Shown: positions 1-9,157, counted from the stretch's first letter. The stretch is 33,711 nt of DNA from CAZPHU01 sp964419255 (GCA_964419255.1 CAYQOU010000044.1:1-33711); one strand, 5' to 3'. Notes: a model not told the origin generated them from the letters alone. Numbers and translations are program-made.

Positions 1-475
1 AGAAACTCTTATCCATCGCTATGTCAACAACCGAGCCGTCAGCACGGATTATTTTCAACTGTTTGTTTCCACCCTTACGCAAGCCACCACACATGGCCAG
101 AGCCTTCAAAACATCCACCGGCTCGTAAATCTCATACTCTCCGGTCCCTCGAACATCGCCAATAATGAATATCTTATTCGAATAATATGCTTCTATCGAT
201 ACCGATACGACGGGATTGTTTACATACGAGGACAATTTCCCCTGCATTATTTTAACCAGTTGCGCCGGAGTCAGAGATGCAACCTCAATTTCACCTATGA
301 CCGGATAGTTAATCCTCCCGTCCGGACGTATCTTGTGCTGACCCGAAAACTCCGGATGTTCCACCACCTGTATAGCGATCACATCACCCGATTGAAGTAC
401 ATAATCCTCAACCTCACCGTAGCAGATATGCGCTAATAACAAAAAGACGAAAAAGAATAATCCGGTAGTTTTCAT
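1..475 (-). CDS. Polysaccharide biosynthesis/export protein (Wza-like), C-terminus cut by window edge
   Basis: Reading leftward from the ATG at 475, 158 codons are open to the window edge, so only the N-terminal part is seen. Residues 1-20 form a hydrophobic signal peptide. Residues 22-95 fit the polysaccharide export domain, including a PDGRINYPVIGEI segment at 51-63, the family's hallmark 'PDG..-P.iG' strand. From about residue 101 (KIFIIGDVRGTGEYEI) an SLBB-type beta-grasp domain begins. Proteins of this family form the periplasmic and outer-membrane channel for capsule or exopolysaccharide. Cys18 is not in a convincing lipobox, so lipoprotein status is uncertain. The Shine-Dalgarno is weak (AGGCG about 13 bases upstream). 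Family call is firm; the exported polymer is unknown. Confidence 0.88.
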   Translation of the reverse strand, partial: MKTTGLFFFVFLLLAHICYGEVEDYVLQSGDVIAIQVVEHPEFSGQHKIRPDGRINYPVIGEIEVASLTPAQLVKIMQGKLSSYVNNPVVSVSIEAYYSNKIFIIGDVRGTGEYEIYEPVDVLKALAMCGGLRKGGNKQLKIIRADGSVVDIAMDKSF

Positions 476-885
476 ATAAAATTATTCGCCTGCGGGTTAT
501 AAATCCAGCGCCTCCCTGCTCGGTTTATCTTCAAACACGAGACTCTTTACCAAACAATGTGATCACTGCCTTCTCTAACTGATGTGTTATCATGTTTATC
601 GTCAGATGTAAACCGATTATAAAGCTCTTTCGGCCCGACCACAATATGTTGTGCAGGGTCTAAAAAAAATGTGCATATAGATCAACGATGTCATAAATTC
701 TTGATTTGCGCAATACTAAATTGCCCACAAACCCATTCTGAAACCTGCTCATTGCATGATACAGCCTTTGCAATAGGGTGTCAATACATATTTAGGTACT
801 ATTATGAGCTTAAATTAAGCGGTTCCGAGTACATGGCTCGCGAGAATTAGGTGTTAATTCTTTTCAGAAGATCCTATAAAAAATC
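476..885. other. Intergenic region, no gene recognised
   Basis: This stretch lies downstream of the membrane protein ending at 886 and upstream of the export gene starting at 475. I see no convincing coding frame, tRNA or riboswitch. Two small inverted repeats are visible: CACAA-tatg-TTGTG at 640-653 and GAATTA-ggtgt-TAATTC at 844-860. The second is followed by a short T run only on the plus strand, so it is not an obvious terminator for the minus-strand gene. The region presumably carries the promoter of the export gene. Confidence 0.5.
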
Positions 886-2046
886 CTACTCGGCGGTTGG
901 CTCAGTATCCATCTGGCTCTGCCGGCTTGTCTGGACACTGTCTTCGGTTGAAGGCATTGCTGCTGCATCAGAAGATATATCCTCAGGGGAGTTATCAGAC
1001 TCGGATTTTTCGGGTGCGATAGATTTTTCCAAAGAATCGTGTGGTGTATCATCAGAAATGGAGGGAACAGGCTTTTGGATTACTTCACTTATGGACGGTG
1101 AGGTATCCGAAACTGATGATTCTTCTGTAGCCCCGCTTTCTATTCGAGCCCGAGATACTGGTATAGATGCTGAAGCGCGATCGGAGCTTACCTCTGATGT
1201 TTTACCGGCAGCCGATTCGCTTACCGCCCTTTTAGCAGTTTTGGATACGGATGACAATCGTGGTTTTTCTTCCGTGGTTGTTTTTCCGGATTGAGCGGTA
1301 TTGCCTACCCGCTGAGATGAGGTGTATGTTCGCGGCTTACGAGTCTGTTTCCGGATGGTTTCAGTTTGTTTTTTCACCGGAGCAGTTGCGACCGTATCCA
1401 CAGAGTCTACAACGGTAACGGTATCCACAGTATCCTGCACGGTTTCTGCCGAGACGATTGAATCGGCCGGCTTGGCTTCAGAATCCGAATTGAAGGGAAT
1501 GGAAAAAACAACCAGTTTCTTTGGAGATTGCAGCCTTACCGATAAGGTAGAATTTGTCTGTTTAAACAAAAGAATTCCCGCGACGAAAAACAGAGCGATA
1601 ACCCCCCCTCCAAATACAAGAATTTTTCTGTGTTGAACGTTTCCAAGGATCCCTTTTCCGGCTTTTGACCGTTTCTTTGAAAAAAGCGCATGATGTCTCC
1701 TTTGCAGAACTGCCATCAGGTGCGCTGTGCATACATTTAGTTGCTCAGCGGTAAGCGGTTGCTCATAATCAGGGTCGGTCGATATGCCGAATTCGTCCTG
1801 TATCTGTTTTTCAAACCACTGATGAACCGACTGGTTTATCGAAGATCGAAAAAATCGGCAATAAATGGCCTCAACGCCTTGGGATACACGGCTCGAAACA
1901 CTGTTGATATTCTGCTCTTCATGCAGAATATGGCCGATAACTGCTTCGATCTGATTTTCAAACAAAGCGTAAAATGCTGAAGGATCACCCGAGCGGGCTA
2001 CGGAAAAAAGCAGATCATGTACTGATTCAATATGTTTCATAGACAC
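886..2046 (-). CDS. Single-pass membrane protein with degenerate sigma-region-2-like cytoplasmic domain and Ser/Thr/Glu-rich tail
   Basis: The protein has 386 residues from a GTG at 2046 (an ATG two codons later is an alternative). Residues 8-90 have the spacing of an ECF sigma factor region 2: VARSGDPSAFYALFE at 16-30 resembles the usual '..GD..Af..L', and QGVEAIYCRFFRSS followed by VHQWFEKQI resembles the 'Qevf...WL..I' part. The acidic DNA-melting and core-binding residues are poorly kept and no region 4 follows. One hydrophobic helix lies at about 141-161, after a basic stretch (KKRSKAGKG), so the N-terminus should be cytoplasmic. The remaining 220 residues are low-complexity Ser/Thr/Pro/Glu-rich and probably extracytoplasmic. 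Function is unknown; a membrane-anchored regulator or signalling protein is a guess. The sigma resemblance is by eye only. Confidence 0.7.
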   Translation of the reverse strand: MSMKHIESVHDLLFSVARSGDPSAFYALFENQIEAVIGHILHEEQNINSVSSRVSQGVEAIYCRFFRSSINQSVHQWFEKQIQDEFGISTDPDYEQPLTAEQLNVCTAHLMAVLQRRHHALFSKKRSKAGKGILGNVQHRKILVFGGGVIALFFVAGILLFKQTNSTLSVRLQSPKKLVVFSIPFNSDSEAKPADSIVSAETVQDTVDTVTVVDSVDTVATAPVKKQTETIRKQTRKPRTYTSSQRVGNTAQSGKTTTEEKPRLSSVSKTAKRAVSESAAGKTSEVSSDRASASIPVSRARIESGATEESSVSDTSPSISEVIQKPVPSISDDTPHDSLEKSIAPEKSESDNSPEDISSDAAAMPSTEDSVQTSRQSQMDTEPTAE

Positions 2047-2159
2047 AAAAATAATTTACTTATCCTGTTTTAAAAGAGTTTTTTTGTACAATCGGATGCA
2101 GTGAGCTATTTTGAAAAGCTTCCACTGATATTCAAACGAATGCAAGCTCATCTTATAAT

Positions 2160-3260
2160 ATGCGCAGAGTCACTGAAAAAGATCGTCAATATATGAAAAA
2201 AGCGCTCGGTCTCGCCTCGAAGGCCAAGGGAAAAACTTTTCCGAATCCGGCGGTCGGAGCAGTGATAGTCAAAGACGATATCGTCGTGGCGACCGGGGCG
2301 ACAGCAATCTGCGGCGGCCCACATGCCGAGAAAGAGGCCCTCAAAAAGGCAAAAGGACAAGCCCAGGGCGCCACCCTGTATGTGACTCTGGAACCCTGCT
2401 GCCATTACGGGAGAACTCCTCCCTGCACCACAGCGATAATCGATGCCGGTATAAAACGGGTGGTTGTAGCCATCAACGACCCCAACCCGCTGGTAGCAGG
2501 AAAGGGAATACGAGCATTAAGAAGAAAAGGTATCACAGTCGTTACGGGTGTATTAAAAAAGAATGCCTTTGAGATTAACGAGGACTTTTTCTGGTCGATC
2601 ATACACACCATGTCGTGGGTTAGCGTAAAGATCGCAATGACTCTCGATGGCAGGATTGCCGATCATGAGGGTAGCTCCAAATGGATTACAGGGAAGCAGT
2701 CTCGAACCATCGTCCACGAGCTTAGACGACGTCATGCGGCAATTGCGGTGGGGGCGGCGACATTGAGAAGCGATAATCCACGGCTGGATGTCCGGCATGT
2801 ACACGGGCAGTCTCCGACTCGGATAGCTTTTGCAGGCTCCCCCGATCGTATTCCTGTCGATTCGCATTTTGTTCAAAATGCGCATCAAAAGCGAAGCATA
2901 ATTGTGTGCCCCGAGGGCAGGCGGGGCAAGCAGGTTCTTGCAAACAATGTCGAGCTCTGGCACACCGGAGAGACACGACAGAGCGTACAGCATATCGAAG
3001 CATTCCTGCAAATGACGTTTCATGAGGGACTTACCAGCATTTTTGTTGAAGGCGGTCAGAAACTGATCGCATCTTTTATTTCCGCTCGTCGTGTTAACAG
3101 GATGTACATCTTCTATGGTAATCATGTGCTGGGGGGTGGGCATGATGGACTGCGGTGGCAGAATCCTTTGAGTCTCAGAGATTCGATCCACCTGGAAAAA
3201 ATGGAAACCGTTGCATTAAAGGACAATGTTATGATAACAGGCATTGCGGTATGGTCGTAA
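2160..3260 (+). CDS. ribD: Bifunctional diaminohydroxyphosphoribosylaminopyrimidine deaminase / 5-amino-6-(5-phosphoribosylamino)uracil reductase
   Basis: RibD carries out the second and third steps of riboflavin synthesis from GTP: deamination of the pyrimidine, then reduction of the ribose. Residues 1-145 are the cytidine-deaminase-like domain, with zinc ligands His55 (in PHAE, catalytic Glu57), Cys80 and Cys89 (PCCHYGRTPPC). Residues 150-366 are the NADPH-dependent reductase domain, with AMTLDGRIA, GSSKWITG and a conserved LRSDNPRLDVR stretch. Length 366 is normal. The ATG at 2160 is chosen because the family begins about ten residues before the (M)KKALGLA helix; no strong Shine-Dalgarno is seen. 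A TACAAT at 2087-2092 could be a -10 element without a clear -35. It is the first gene of a ribD-ribE-ribBA-ribH-nusB run. Confidence 0.96.
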   Translation: MRRVTEKDRQYMKKALGLASKAKGKTFPNPAVGAVIVKDDIVVATGATAICGGPHAEKEALKKAKGQAQGATLYVTLEPCCHYGRTPPCTTAIIDAGIKRVVVAINDPNPLVAGKGIRALRRKGITVVTGVLKKNAFEINEDFFWSIIHTMSWVSVKIAMTLDGRIADHEGSSKWITGKQSRTIVHELRRRHAAIAVGAATLRSDNPRLDVRHVHGQSPTRIAFAGSPDRIPVDSHFVQNAHQKRSIIVCPEGRRGKQVLANNVELWHTGETRQSVQHIEAFLQMTFHEGLTSIFVEGGQKLIASFISARRVNRMYIFYGNHVLGGGHDGLRWQNPLSLRDSIHLEKMETVALKDNVMITGIAVWS

Positions 3261-3261
3261 T

Positions 3262-3942
3262 ATGTTTACAGGATTGATAGAATGCCTGGGCACAATCGCT
3301 CAGGTACAAAAGAGACAGAAAAGTATCACGCTGGGTCTCGTGCCCGATACGGAAGACTATGCGGTTGCGATAGGCGATTCGGTTGCGATTAATGGTGTAT
3401 GCCTTACGCTGGAATCGATTTCGGGCAAAATGTTATTTTTTACCGCTGTTTACGAGACATTGAGACGCACCAATCTGATAGACATAACTTCAAATCAGAA
3501 AGTAAATCTCGAACGAGCCCTTCGGCTCGGTGACCGCCTCGACGGGCATATCGTTCAGGGGCATGTGGATGGTGTCGGACGCATTAGCCACGATAAAAAA
3601 GCAGGCGTAAGTCTCATTCGGCGGATCTGGATACCACCAGGGCTGCGTCCTTTTATGGCGCTGAAAGGATCGGTTGCGATCGATGGTATCAGTCTGACCA
3701 TAGCCGAAAGCACGGAGGAGGATATAGCGGTTTCTCTGATACCACACACGATCGGGACGACCACTATGGATATAAAACGAGTGGGAGATTTGGTAAATGT
3801 TGAGTGCGACGTTCTGGCACGGTATATTTTTCAACTCCTGAGGGGCCGCCGGGGCATGCAAATGCTTTCAGAAAAACCGCCTGAGCAATCATCAAAGGAT
3901 GATCAGCGACTGTTGTCACTGTTGGAGAATTTGGGATTTTGA
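3262..3942 (+). CDS. ribE: Riboflavin synthase alpha chain
   Basis: This enzyme dismutates two molecules of 6,7-dimethyl-8-ribityllumazine into riboflavin and its pyrimidinedione by-product. The start is the ATG at 3262, one base after the ribD stop, because the family N-terminus is MFTGLIE; upstream in-frame codons inside ribD are rejected. The 226-residue protein shows the duplicated lumazine-binding fold: SVAINGVCLTL in the first half and SVAIDGISLTIAE in the second, with the conserved GHIVQGHVDGVG loop between them. The C-terminal 25 residues are variable. The stop overlaps the TTG start of ribBA (TTGA), so translation is probably coupled. Confidence 0.96.
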   Translation: MFTGLIECLGTIAQVQKRQKSITLGLVPDTEDYAVAIGDSVAINGVCLTLESISGKMLFFTAVYETLRRTNLIDITSNQKVNLERALRLGDRLDGHIVQGHVDGVGRISHDKKAGVSLIRRIWIPPGLRPFMALKGSVAIDGISLTIAESTEEDIAVSLIPHTIGTTTMDIKRVGDLVNVECDVLARYIFQLLRGRRGMQMLSEKPPEQSSKDDQRLLSLLENLGF

Positions 3943-5156
3943 AAACATACAAAGAAATAGAAGAAGTAATCAAAGATTATAAAGAGGGCAAATTCGTCAT
4001 TATTGTAGATGATGAAGATCGTGAAAACGAGGGAGATCTTGCCTTTGCCGCAGAGACATGTACCGCCGATAAAATAAATTTCATGGCAAAACATGGTCGC
4101 GGGCTCATCTGTATTGCCATGGATGGCACCATTTTGGACCGGCTGAACATCCCGATGATGGTCAGTGAGAACACCTCTCCCTTTGAAACTGCATTCACTA
4201 TATCCGTGGAGGCACGAGAGGGTACCACAACAGGAATATCAGCTTCCGATCGCGCGACCACGGTCAAGAAACTTGTGGATCCGGAGAGCAAACCAACCGA
4301 TTTCGTGAAACCGGGCCATACATTTCCTATCAGGGCACGCCGGGGCGGGGTTCTGGTGCGCAGCGGACAGACCGAGGCCTCCACCGATCTGGCACGTCTG
4401 GCCGGCATGATACCGGCGGGAGTGATCTGTGAGATCATGAACGATGATGGTACAATGGCGCGCATGCCGCAGCTTGTGGAGTTTGCCAAAGCTCACGACA
4501 TAAAAATTGTTTCGGTTGCCGATCTGATCCGCTACCGCACGGCACACGAAAAGTTTGTTACCTTCGAATCGCAGGCATGCCTTCCCACCCGATTTGGCGA
4601 CTTTCAGATGAAGTGCTATGAAGAGAAGCTTACAAATTCGGTACATGTGGTGATGCAAAAAGGGGAGATCGAGCCGGAGAAGCCGACACTGGTTCGTGTT
4701 CATTCCGAGTGCTTCACCGGCGATCTGCTTAGATCCTGGCGATGTGACTGCGGAGAGCAGCTTCATTTTGCCCTGGAGCAGATTAATAAAGAAGGCGGGG
4801 TTTTACTCTATTTGCGTCAGGAAGGCCGCGGTATAGGCCTGGTCAATAAGATTCGCGCCTATGAGCTTCAGGATCAGGGAATGGATACGGTAGAAGCCAA
4901 TGAGCATCTCGGATTTGCCCCCGATCTTCGCGATTATGGCATAGGGGCACAGATCCTTGCCGATCTGGGAGTCAGGAGTATTCGTCTGATGACAAATAAT
5001 CCTCGAAAAATAGTAGGACTGGAAGGATATGGGCTCAAAATTGTGGAGCGGGTACCGATACAGATCCCCTCACGCCCTGAAAATGCCCGTTATCTGGATA
5101 CGAAAAAAACAAAGCTGGGACATTTTCTTGAAGGGAGAGGCGCATGTCAGCCGTAA
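3939..5156 (+). CDS. ribBA: Bifunctional 3,4-dihydroxy-2-butanone-4-phosphate synthase / GTP cyclohydrolase II
   Basis: This fusion supplies both branch substrates of riboflavin synthesis: RibB makes the four-carbon unit from ribulose 5-phosphate, RibA opens GTP. The RibB domain (residues 1-205) has the acidic metal loop DDEDRENEGDLAFAAE, SASDRATT and a conserved RRGGVLVRSGQTEASTDL stretch. The RibA domain (about 210-400) has RVHSECFTGDLLRSWRCDCG, whose three cysteines bind zinc, then LRQEGRGIGL, TVEANEHLGF, RDYGIGAQIL and TNNPRK. One oddity is 'DLLRSWRCDC' where most homologues read 'DvfgSlRCDC'. The start is a TTG overlapping the ribE stop by four bases, with GGAG at 3924-3927. Length 405 is typical. 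Confidence 0.96.
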   Translation: MKTYKEIEEVIKDYKEGKFVIIVDDEDRENEGDLAFAAETCTADKINFMAKHGRGLICIAMDGTILDRLNIPMMVSENTSPFETAFTISVEAREGTTTGISASDRATTVKKLVDPESKPTDFVKPGHTFPIRARRGGVLVRSGQTEASTDLARLAGMIPAGVICEIMNDDGTMARMPQLVEFAKAHDIKIVSVADLIRYRTAHEKFVTFESQACLPTRFGDFQMKCYEEKLTNSVHVVMQKGEIEPEKPTLVRVHSECFTGDLLRSWRCDCGEQLHFALEQINKEGGVLLYLRQEGRGIGLVNKIRAYELQDQGMDTVEANEHLGFAPDLRDYGIGAQILADLGVRSIRLMTNNPRKIVGLEGYGLKIVERVPIQIPSRPENARYLDTKKTKLGHFLEGRGACQP

Positions 5157-5608
5157 TCGAAGGTGTTTTGAATGCCTCTGGAAGACGTTTTGCCATCGTG
5201 GCAGGCAGATTCAATGATCTAATTACCCGAAAGCTATTGGAAGGCGCGGTTGATTGTCTGGTCAGACATGGTGCCGATCATGACGCGATTTCGGTTATCT
5301 GGGTACCTGGTTCTTTTGAAATCCCGCTGGCAGCCCGCAAGCTTGCGCAGTCCAACAACTATGATGCAATTATCTGTGTCGGTGCGGTTATTCGGGGAAG
5401 TACGCCGCATTTTGACTATGTCGCCTCGGAAGTGGCCAAAGGAATCGCGGTTTCCTCACTGGAAACAGGCAAACCGATTGTTTTCGGAGTGCTTACCACC
5501 GATACGATAGAGCAGGCCGTGGAGCGAGCCGGAACGAAGGCTGGAAACAAGGGGTTTGATGCGGCTATGACCGCCATCGAAATGGCAGATCTTATATCAA
5601 AAATTTAA
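5144..5608 (+). CDS. ribH: 6,7-dimethyl-8-ribityllumazine synthase
   Basis: RibH condenses the RibB and RibD products into lumazine, the riboflavin synthase substrate, usually as an oligomeric shell. The 154-residue protein has the substrate motif WVPGSFEIPLAARKLA, the catalytic-His loop GAVIRGSTPHFDYVASEVAKGI, and the phosphate-binding AGTKAGNKGFDAA segment near the C-terminus. Its ATG lies inside the end of ribBA (13-base overlap) behind a good GGGAGAGG Shine-Dalgarno, so it is translationally coupled. The stop at 5608 is followed by about 200 bases containing inverted repeats before nusB. Confidence 0.96.
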   Translation: MSAVIEGVLNASGRRFAIVAGRFNDLITRKLLEGAVDCLVRHGADHDAISVIWVPGSFEIPLAARKLAQSNNYDAIICVGAVIRGSTPHFDYVASEVAKGIAVSSLETGKPIVFGVLTTDTIEQAVERAGTKAGNKGFDAAMTAIEMADLISKI

Positions 5609-5621
5609 ATGGTGTATTTTT

Positions 5622-5680
5622 AAACCTGAGCCGATGTTTTTTTTGACCAGATGATCGGAAGAATAACCCGGCGCAGGTTT
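5622..5680 (+). repeat. Nested inverted repeats between ribH and nusB
   Basis: AAACCTG at 5622-5628 pairs with CAGGTTT at 5674-5680. Inside it, CCGAT at 5631-5635 pairs with ATCGG at 5654-5658. A run of eight T lies in the inner loop, not after the structure, so this is not a standard terminator. It could be a processing site, a structured leader of nusB or chance. Confidence 0.35.
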
Positions 5681-5744
5681 GAGCAATTCAGCACTCACCA
5701 TACTTAATAATTTCTTTTTAGAGGCGTATTCGTTGTGATTTAAA

Positions 5745-5764
5745 CCCGCGGATTCATTCGCGGG
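5745..5764. repeat. GC-rich hairpin upstream of nusB
   Basis: CCCGCG (5745-5750) and CGCGGG (5759-5764) form a perfect six-pair stem with an eight-base loop, about 50 bases before the nusB start. No T run follows on the plus strand. It may be a leader structure or the stem of a weak minus-strand terminator. Confidence 0.4.
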
Positions 5765-5811
5765 AAACTATTTGGATTATATAAAGTAGAAAAAATACAG
5801 GTATTTGATCT

Positions 5812-6249
5812 TTGACTAAAACAAATCATCTTAAAAGTAGACGCAGGGCTCGGGAGCTTGCACTGCAGACCATGTACGCCCACGAAATGGGAACAGACGA
5901 TCTGGTGCTGCGGCTGATGGATACTATTGCAACAAACCATGCCTTGAATGCGGAGGTGCGGGAGTATGCCCGCAAGCTTGTTCAGAAGACCCACGGCTCT
6001 CTTGATGAGATAGACTCGATCCTTCAAAAACATACAACCAACTGGGATCTCAGACGCATGGCTGCAATCGACCGCAATATTCTTCGCATTGCAGTCGCAG
6101 AGCTTCTCATTGCTCAGGATGACGTACCCTATAAAGTTATTATCGATGAAGCTGTTGAGATTGCAAAAACGTACAGCTCGGATGAATCAGGAAAATTTGT
6201 AAACGGAATTATTGACGCGATTTATAGAGATTTTGCTGCTCTTTCGTAG
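5812..6249 (+). CDS. nusB: Transcription antitermination factor NusB
   Basis: NusB binds boxA RNA with NusE/S10 to promote antitermination of rRNA operons. The 145-residue protein opens with the family signature (RRRARELALQTMYAHE) and has the C-terminal helical half NWDLRRMAAIDRNILRIAVAELL, IDEAVEIAKTYSSDESGKFVNGIIDAI. The start is a TTG at 5812; no upstream ATG in frame fits the family N-terminus, and an AGG about ten bases upstream is the only ribosome-site candidate. Following ribH directly is a common bacterial gene order. The next gene begins 23 bases later behind a strong AGGAGAAAGG. Confidence 0.95.
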   Translation: MTKTNHLKSRRRARELALQTMYAHEMGTDDLVLRLMDTIATNHALNAEVREYARKLVQKTHGSLDEIDSILQKHTTNWDLRRMAAIDRNILRIAVAELLIAQDDVPYKVIIDEAVEIAKTYSSDESGKFVNGIIDAIYRDFAALS

Positions 6250-6272
6250 AGGAGAAAGGATTAAAACCATCC

Positions 6273-9149
6273 ATGGAACAGACTCATAAGAAATTAAACA
6301 CACTTTTTGCACTCGTTGTCCTGCTGGTATCGTTTACCGCATACATTTTTACGGTCTCACCGACGGTAGCATTCTGGGATTGTGGGGAGTATATCGGAGC
6401 CGCACATTCTCTAGGCATTCCCCACCCTCCGGGCAACCCGCTGTACGTGCTTCTCGGCCGTGTTTTTTCAATGATTTTTTTCTTTTTCGAACAGGTTGCC
6501 TTCCGGGTAAATATCATCTCCGTTGTCAGCAGCGCGGTAACGGCAATGCTTATATATCTTATCATTGTACGCACCATGGTCTCATTCATCGGCATTCCCG
6601 ATAACAGATGGAAGCGGCTGACCGTGTATGTATCAGGTGTCACCGGAGCCCTCTTTGCGGCATTCAGCTATACATTCTGGTTCAATGCGGTTGAAGCATC
6701 GGTGTATAATCCATCCATGATGATTATTGCATTATGTACCTGGCTTGCTCTTGTCTGGTATCAGCGAACCGACTCCGAACGCGACAGAGTACTTCTTCTT
6801 TTCTCCTACCTTGCGTTCCTCGGTATCGGCATACACATGTTTTCCATGATCGCTCTTGTTCCGGTGTTTCTGTTTGTCATGCTGGTCGATCGTGAAAAGC
6901 TTTACGACTGGCGATTGTGGCTGACCGCCCTGTTGATGGGTACTGTAATCTATCAGGTGTCCTGGTTTTTCTTTGTCGGACCGATCGTCACTCTGGTGAC
7001 TCTAATCATGTCTCTTATGGAGGGACAGAATAAGGCAAAGTGGCGTTTCTGTTTCTGGGTCGCATTCTTTGCGCTGGTCGGCTATTCGGTTCATTTCTAC
7101 ATTCCGATTCGCTCGGCACTCAACCCGATGATCGACGAGAACCACCCGGTCATCGAAATGACCGAATCAGGCATTCCCAACTGGGAGCCGTTCAAGCAGT
7201 TCCTGGAACGTAAACAGTACGGCTCCGAATCGATGATTACCCGCATGTTCTGGCGCCGCGGTGCATGGAGCAAACAGTTTGGCTTCGACGGACACATGGG
7301 ATATGGTGGATTTCATCTTACTCAGTTTTTCCACTTCGGTAAATCAATAAATATCGACAGGGAGGCATCTCCCCTGCAGAACTGGGGTATGCCTAATGGA
7401 TTCCTTGCCCTTCTGGTATATCTGATACCCACCTTTTTGATGATTTTCGGGTGGGGGTATTTGTATAAACGAAATAAGAATGTGGCGACCCTTCTCATAT
7501 TCGCCTTTCTGATAACCAGTGTGGCACTGGTGCTGTATATGAATTTCGCGGACGGCCATCATCCCGAAAAACGCGACTACTTGGCCTGGGTAAACTCCGG
7601 CAAACAGGGTCCGATGCCTACGGTGCACCGGGAAGTGCGTATCCGTGACTACTTCTTTACCCCCGGATTCATGTTTATGGGCATGTGGATCGGTATCGCC
7701 GCTGGTGCTATTCTCCACGGCCTGTTCAACAGCAAAAAAGATTTTGCTCGTACCATACTGGCTCCCATGCTCTCGGTACTGTTTATTGTCTCGCCGGTGC
7801 TGCCGCTGACTCAGAACTATATGGAAAACAACCGAAAGGGTGACTGGGTTCCCTATGATTATGCATACAACCTTCTCATGTCCTGCGAAAAGGATGGTAT
7901 CCTGTTTACTAACGGCGATAACGACACGTTCCCGCTGTGGTTTTTGCAGGAAGCCGAAGGGATACGAAGAGACGTTCGCATTGTCAACCTGAGTCTTTTG
8001 AACACACAGTGGTATATCAAGCAGCTTAAGAACCTCGATCCGAAGGTACCGATCTCCTTTTCGGAAACTCAGATCGACGGGCTTACTCACGAGGTTAATC
8101 CGATTCGTCAGTCCATGCCCTACAGGCTTTCCAATGCCAATGTCACAGTCACGCTGCCGGGCCGTTCCGAAAAGAACGCTCTGCGGGTGCAGGATAAGAT
8201 GGTGCTTAACATCGTGGATGCCAACAAATGGCGCAAACCGATCTACTTTGCCGTTACCGTCTCTAACGACAACATGATGGGTTTGCAGTCGTATCTGCAG
8301 ATGGAAGGTCTGGTCTACCGAGTACTGCCGCAGAAGGTAAACAACCAGGAGAAGCTTGACATGGACCGCACGCTTCATCTGCTGGACAACGTGTATCGGT
8401 TCCGCGGACTGGGCGATGGCAGTATCACCATGAACGAAACCACACAGAAGCTTATGTCCAACTACGCGGCCAGCTTCATTCAGGTTGCGTTAGAACTCAG
8501 GCAGCCGCTTATATCCATGAAAAACGAGGTCGAATCGCTGCGCAAGCAGATCGGACAGACAGCCGTCTCCGATACTGTTGCCGACACGACGGAAGTTGCA
8601 GCAGACGACAGTCAGCTTTCTCAGACTCTGGCTCAGAAAGAGGCGGGATATAACGACACGCTGAATCTGGTGATAAACAAACTCGATCAGTGCGTTTCGC
8701 TGATGCCCTGGGACTGGCGTCCACGTGCTTTACGTCAGGAAATCCTGCTTGGCCACGGGAAAGAGGATCTTGCGTTGGAACGAATCGAGGAGGCTCTGAT
8801 GATGGAGCCGGACAATCTTGAATACATTAAAATGAAGGCACAGATACTCGATCAGCTGGGTAGAAAGGATGAGGCCAATGCACTGCTTCGTAAGCTGGTT
8901 CAGGCCGATGCCGATCAGTGGGAAACCTACGCGATGCTGGCGGAAAATTATGCGCAAACCGGGCAGTACGACAGTGCCGTTGCTCTCATGAAAGAGTTTC
9001 AGCAGAGCCATCCCGGTGACCGCCGCGCATCGATGATGATTCGCCAGTTCGAACAGATGAAGCAGGATGCGACTCGGCCAAAACCTGCAGACACGATGTC
9101 CGGACAGCGTACCGACGATACGGCGGAGACTGTTTCCCAGAAGGAATAG
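6273..9149 (+). CDS. DUF2723 / TMEM260-like (GT117) polytopic membrane glycosyltransferase with C-terminal TPRs
   Basis: This 958-residue protein has a hydrophobic N-terminal half with many membrane helices and the DUF2723 signature FWDCGEYIGAAHSLGIPHPPGNPLY at residues 34-58 (described by its key residues D36 and E39). The family includes human TMEM260, a protein O-mannosyltransferase; bacterial members are taken to be GT-C enzymes using polyprenyl-phosphate sugars on the outer face of the membrane. Residues about 520-720 form a soluble domain with a conserved TNGDNDTFPLWFLQEAEGIRRDV segment. From about 800 the protein has TPR-like helices (ALERIEEALMMEPDNLEYI, DEANALLRKLVQADADQWETYAML). A short Thr/Asp-rich tail follows. 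Substrate is unknown. Head of a seven-gene glycan run. Confidence 0.85.
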   Translation: MEQTHKKLNTLFALVVLLVSFTAYIFTVSPTVAFWDCGEYIGAAHSLGIPHPPGNPLYVLLGRVFSMIFFFFEQVAFRVNIISVVSSAVTAMLIYLIIVRTMVSFIGIPDNRWKRLTVYVSGVTGALFAAFSYTFWFNAVEASVYNPSMMIIALCTWLALVWYQRTDSERDRVLLLFSYLAFLGIGIHMFSMIALVPVFLFVMLVDREKLYDWRLWLTALLMGTVIYQVSWFFFVGPIVTLVTLIMSLMEGQNKAKWRFCFWVAFFALVGYSVHFYIPIRSALNPMIDENHPVIEMTESGIPNWEPFKQFLERKQYGSESMITRMFWRRGAWSKQFGFDGHMGYGGFHLTQFFHFGKSINIDREASPLQNWGMPNGFLALLVYLIPTFLMIFGWGYLYKRNKNVATLLIFAFLITSVALVLYMNFADGHHPEKRDYLAWVNSGKQGPMPTVHREVRIRDYFFTPGFMFMGMWIGIAAGAILHGLFNSKKDFARTILAPMLSVLFIVSPVLPLTQNYMENNRKGDWVPYDYAYNLLMSCEKDGILFTNGDNDTFPLWFLQEAEGIRRDVRIVNLSLLNTQWYIKQLKNLDPKVPISFSETQIDGLTHEVNPIRQSMPYRLSNANVTVTLPGRSEKNALRVQDKMVLNIVDANKWRKPIYFAVTVSNDNMMGLQSYLQMEGLVYRVLPQKVNNQEKLDMDRTLHLLDNVYRFRGLGDGSITMNETTQKLMSNYAASFIQVALELRQPLISMKNEVESLRKQIGQTAVSDTVADTTEVAADDSQLSQTLAQKEAGYNDTLNLVINKLDQCVSLMPWDWRPRALRQEILLGHGKEDLALERIEEALMMEPDNLEYIKMKAQILDQLGRKDEANALLRKLVQADADQWETYAMLAENYAQTGQYDSAVALMKEFQQSHPGDRRASMMIRQFEQMKQDATRPKPADTMSGQRTDDTAETVSQKE

Positions 9150-9157
9150 GTATCAGA

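Noticed and set aside
2047..2159. FMN riboswitch upstream of ribD
   Set aside because: The 113-base gap to the divergent gene is short for the element and shows none of its conserved segments.
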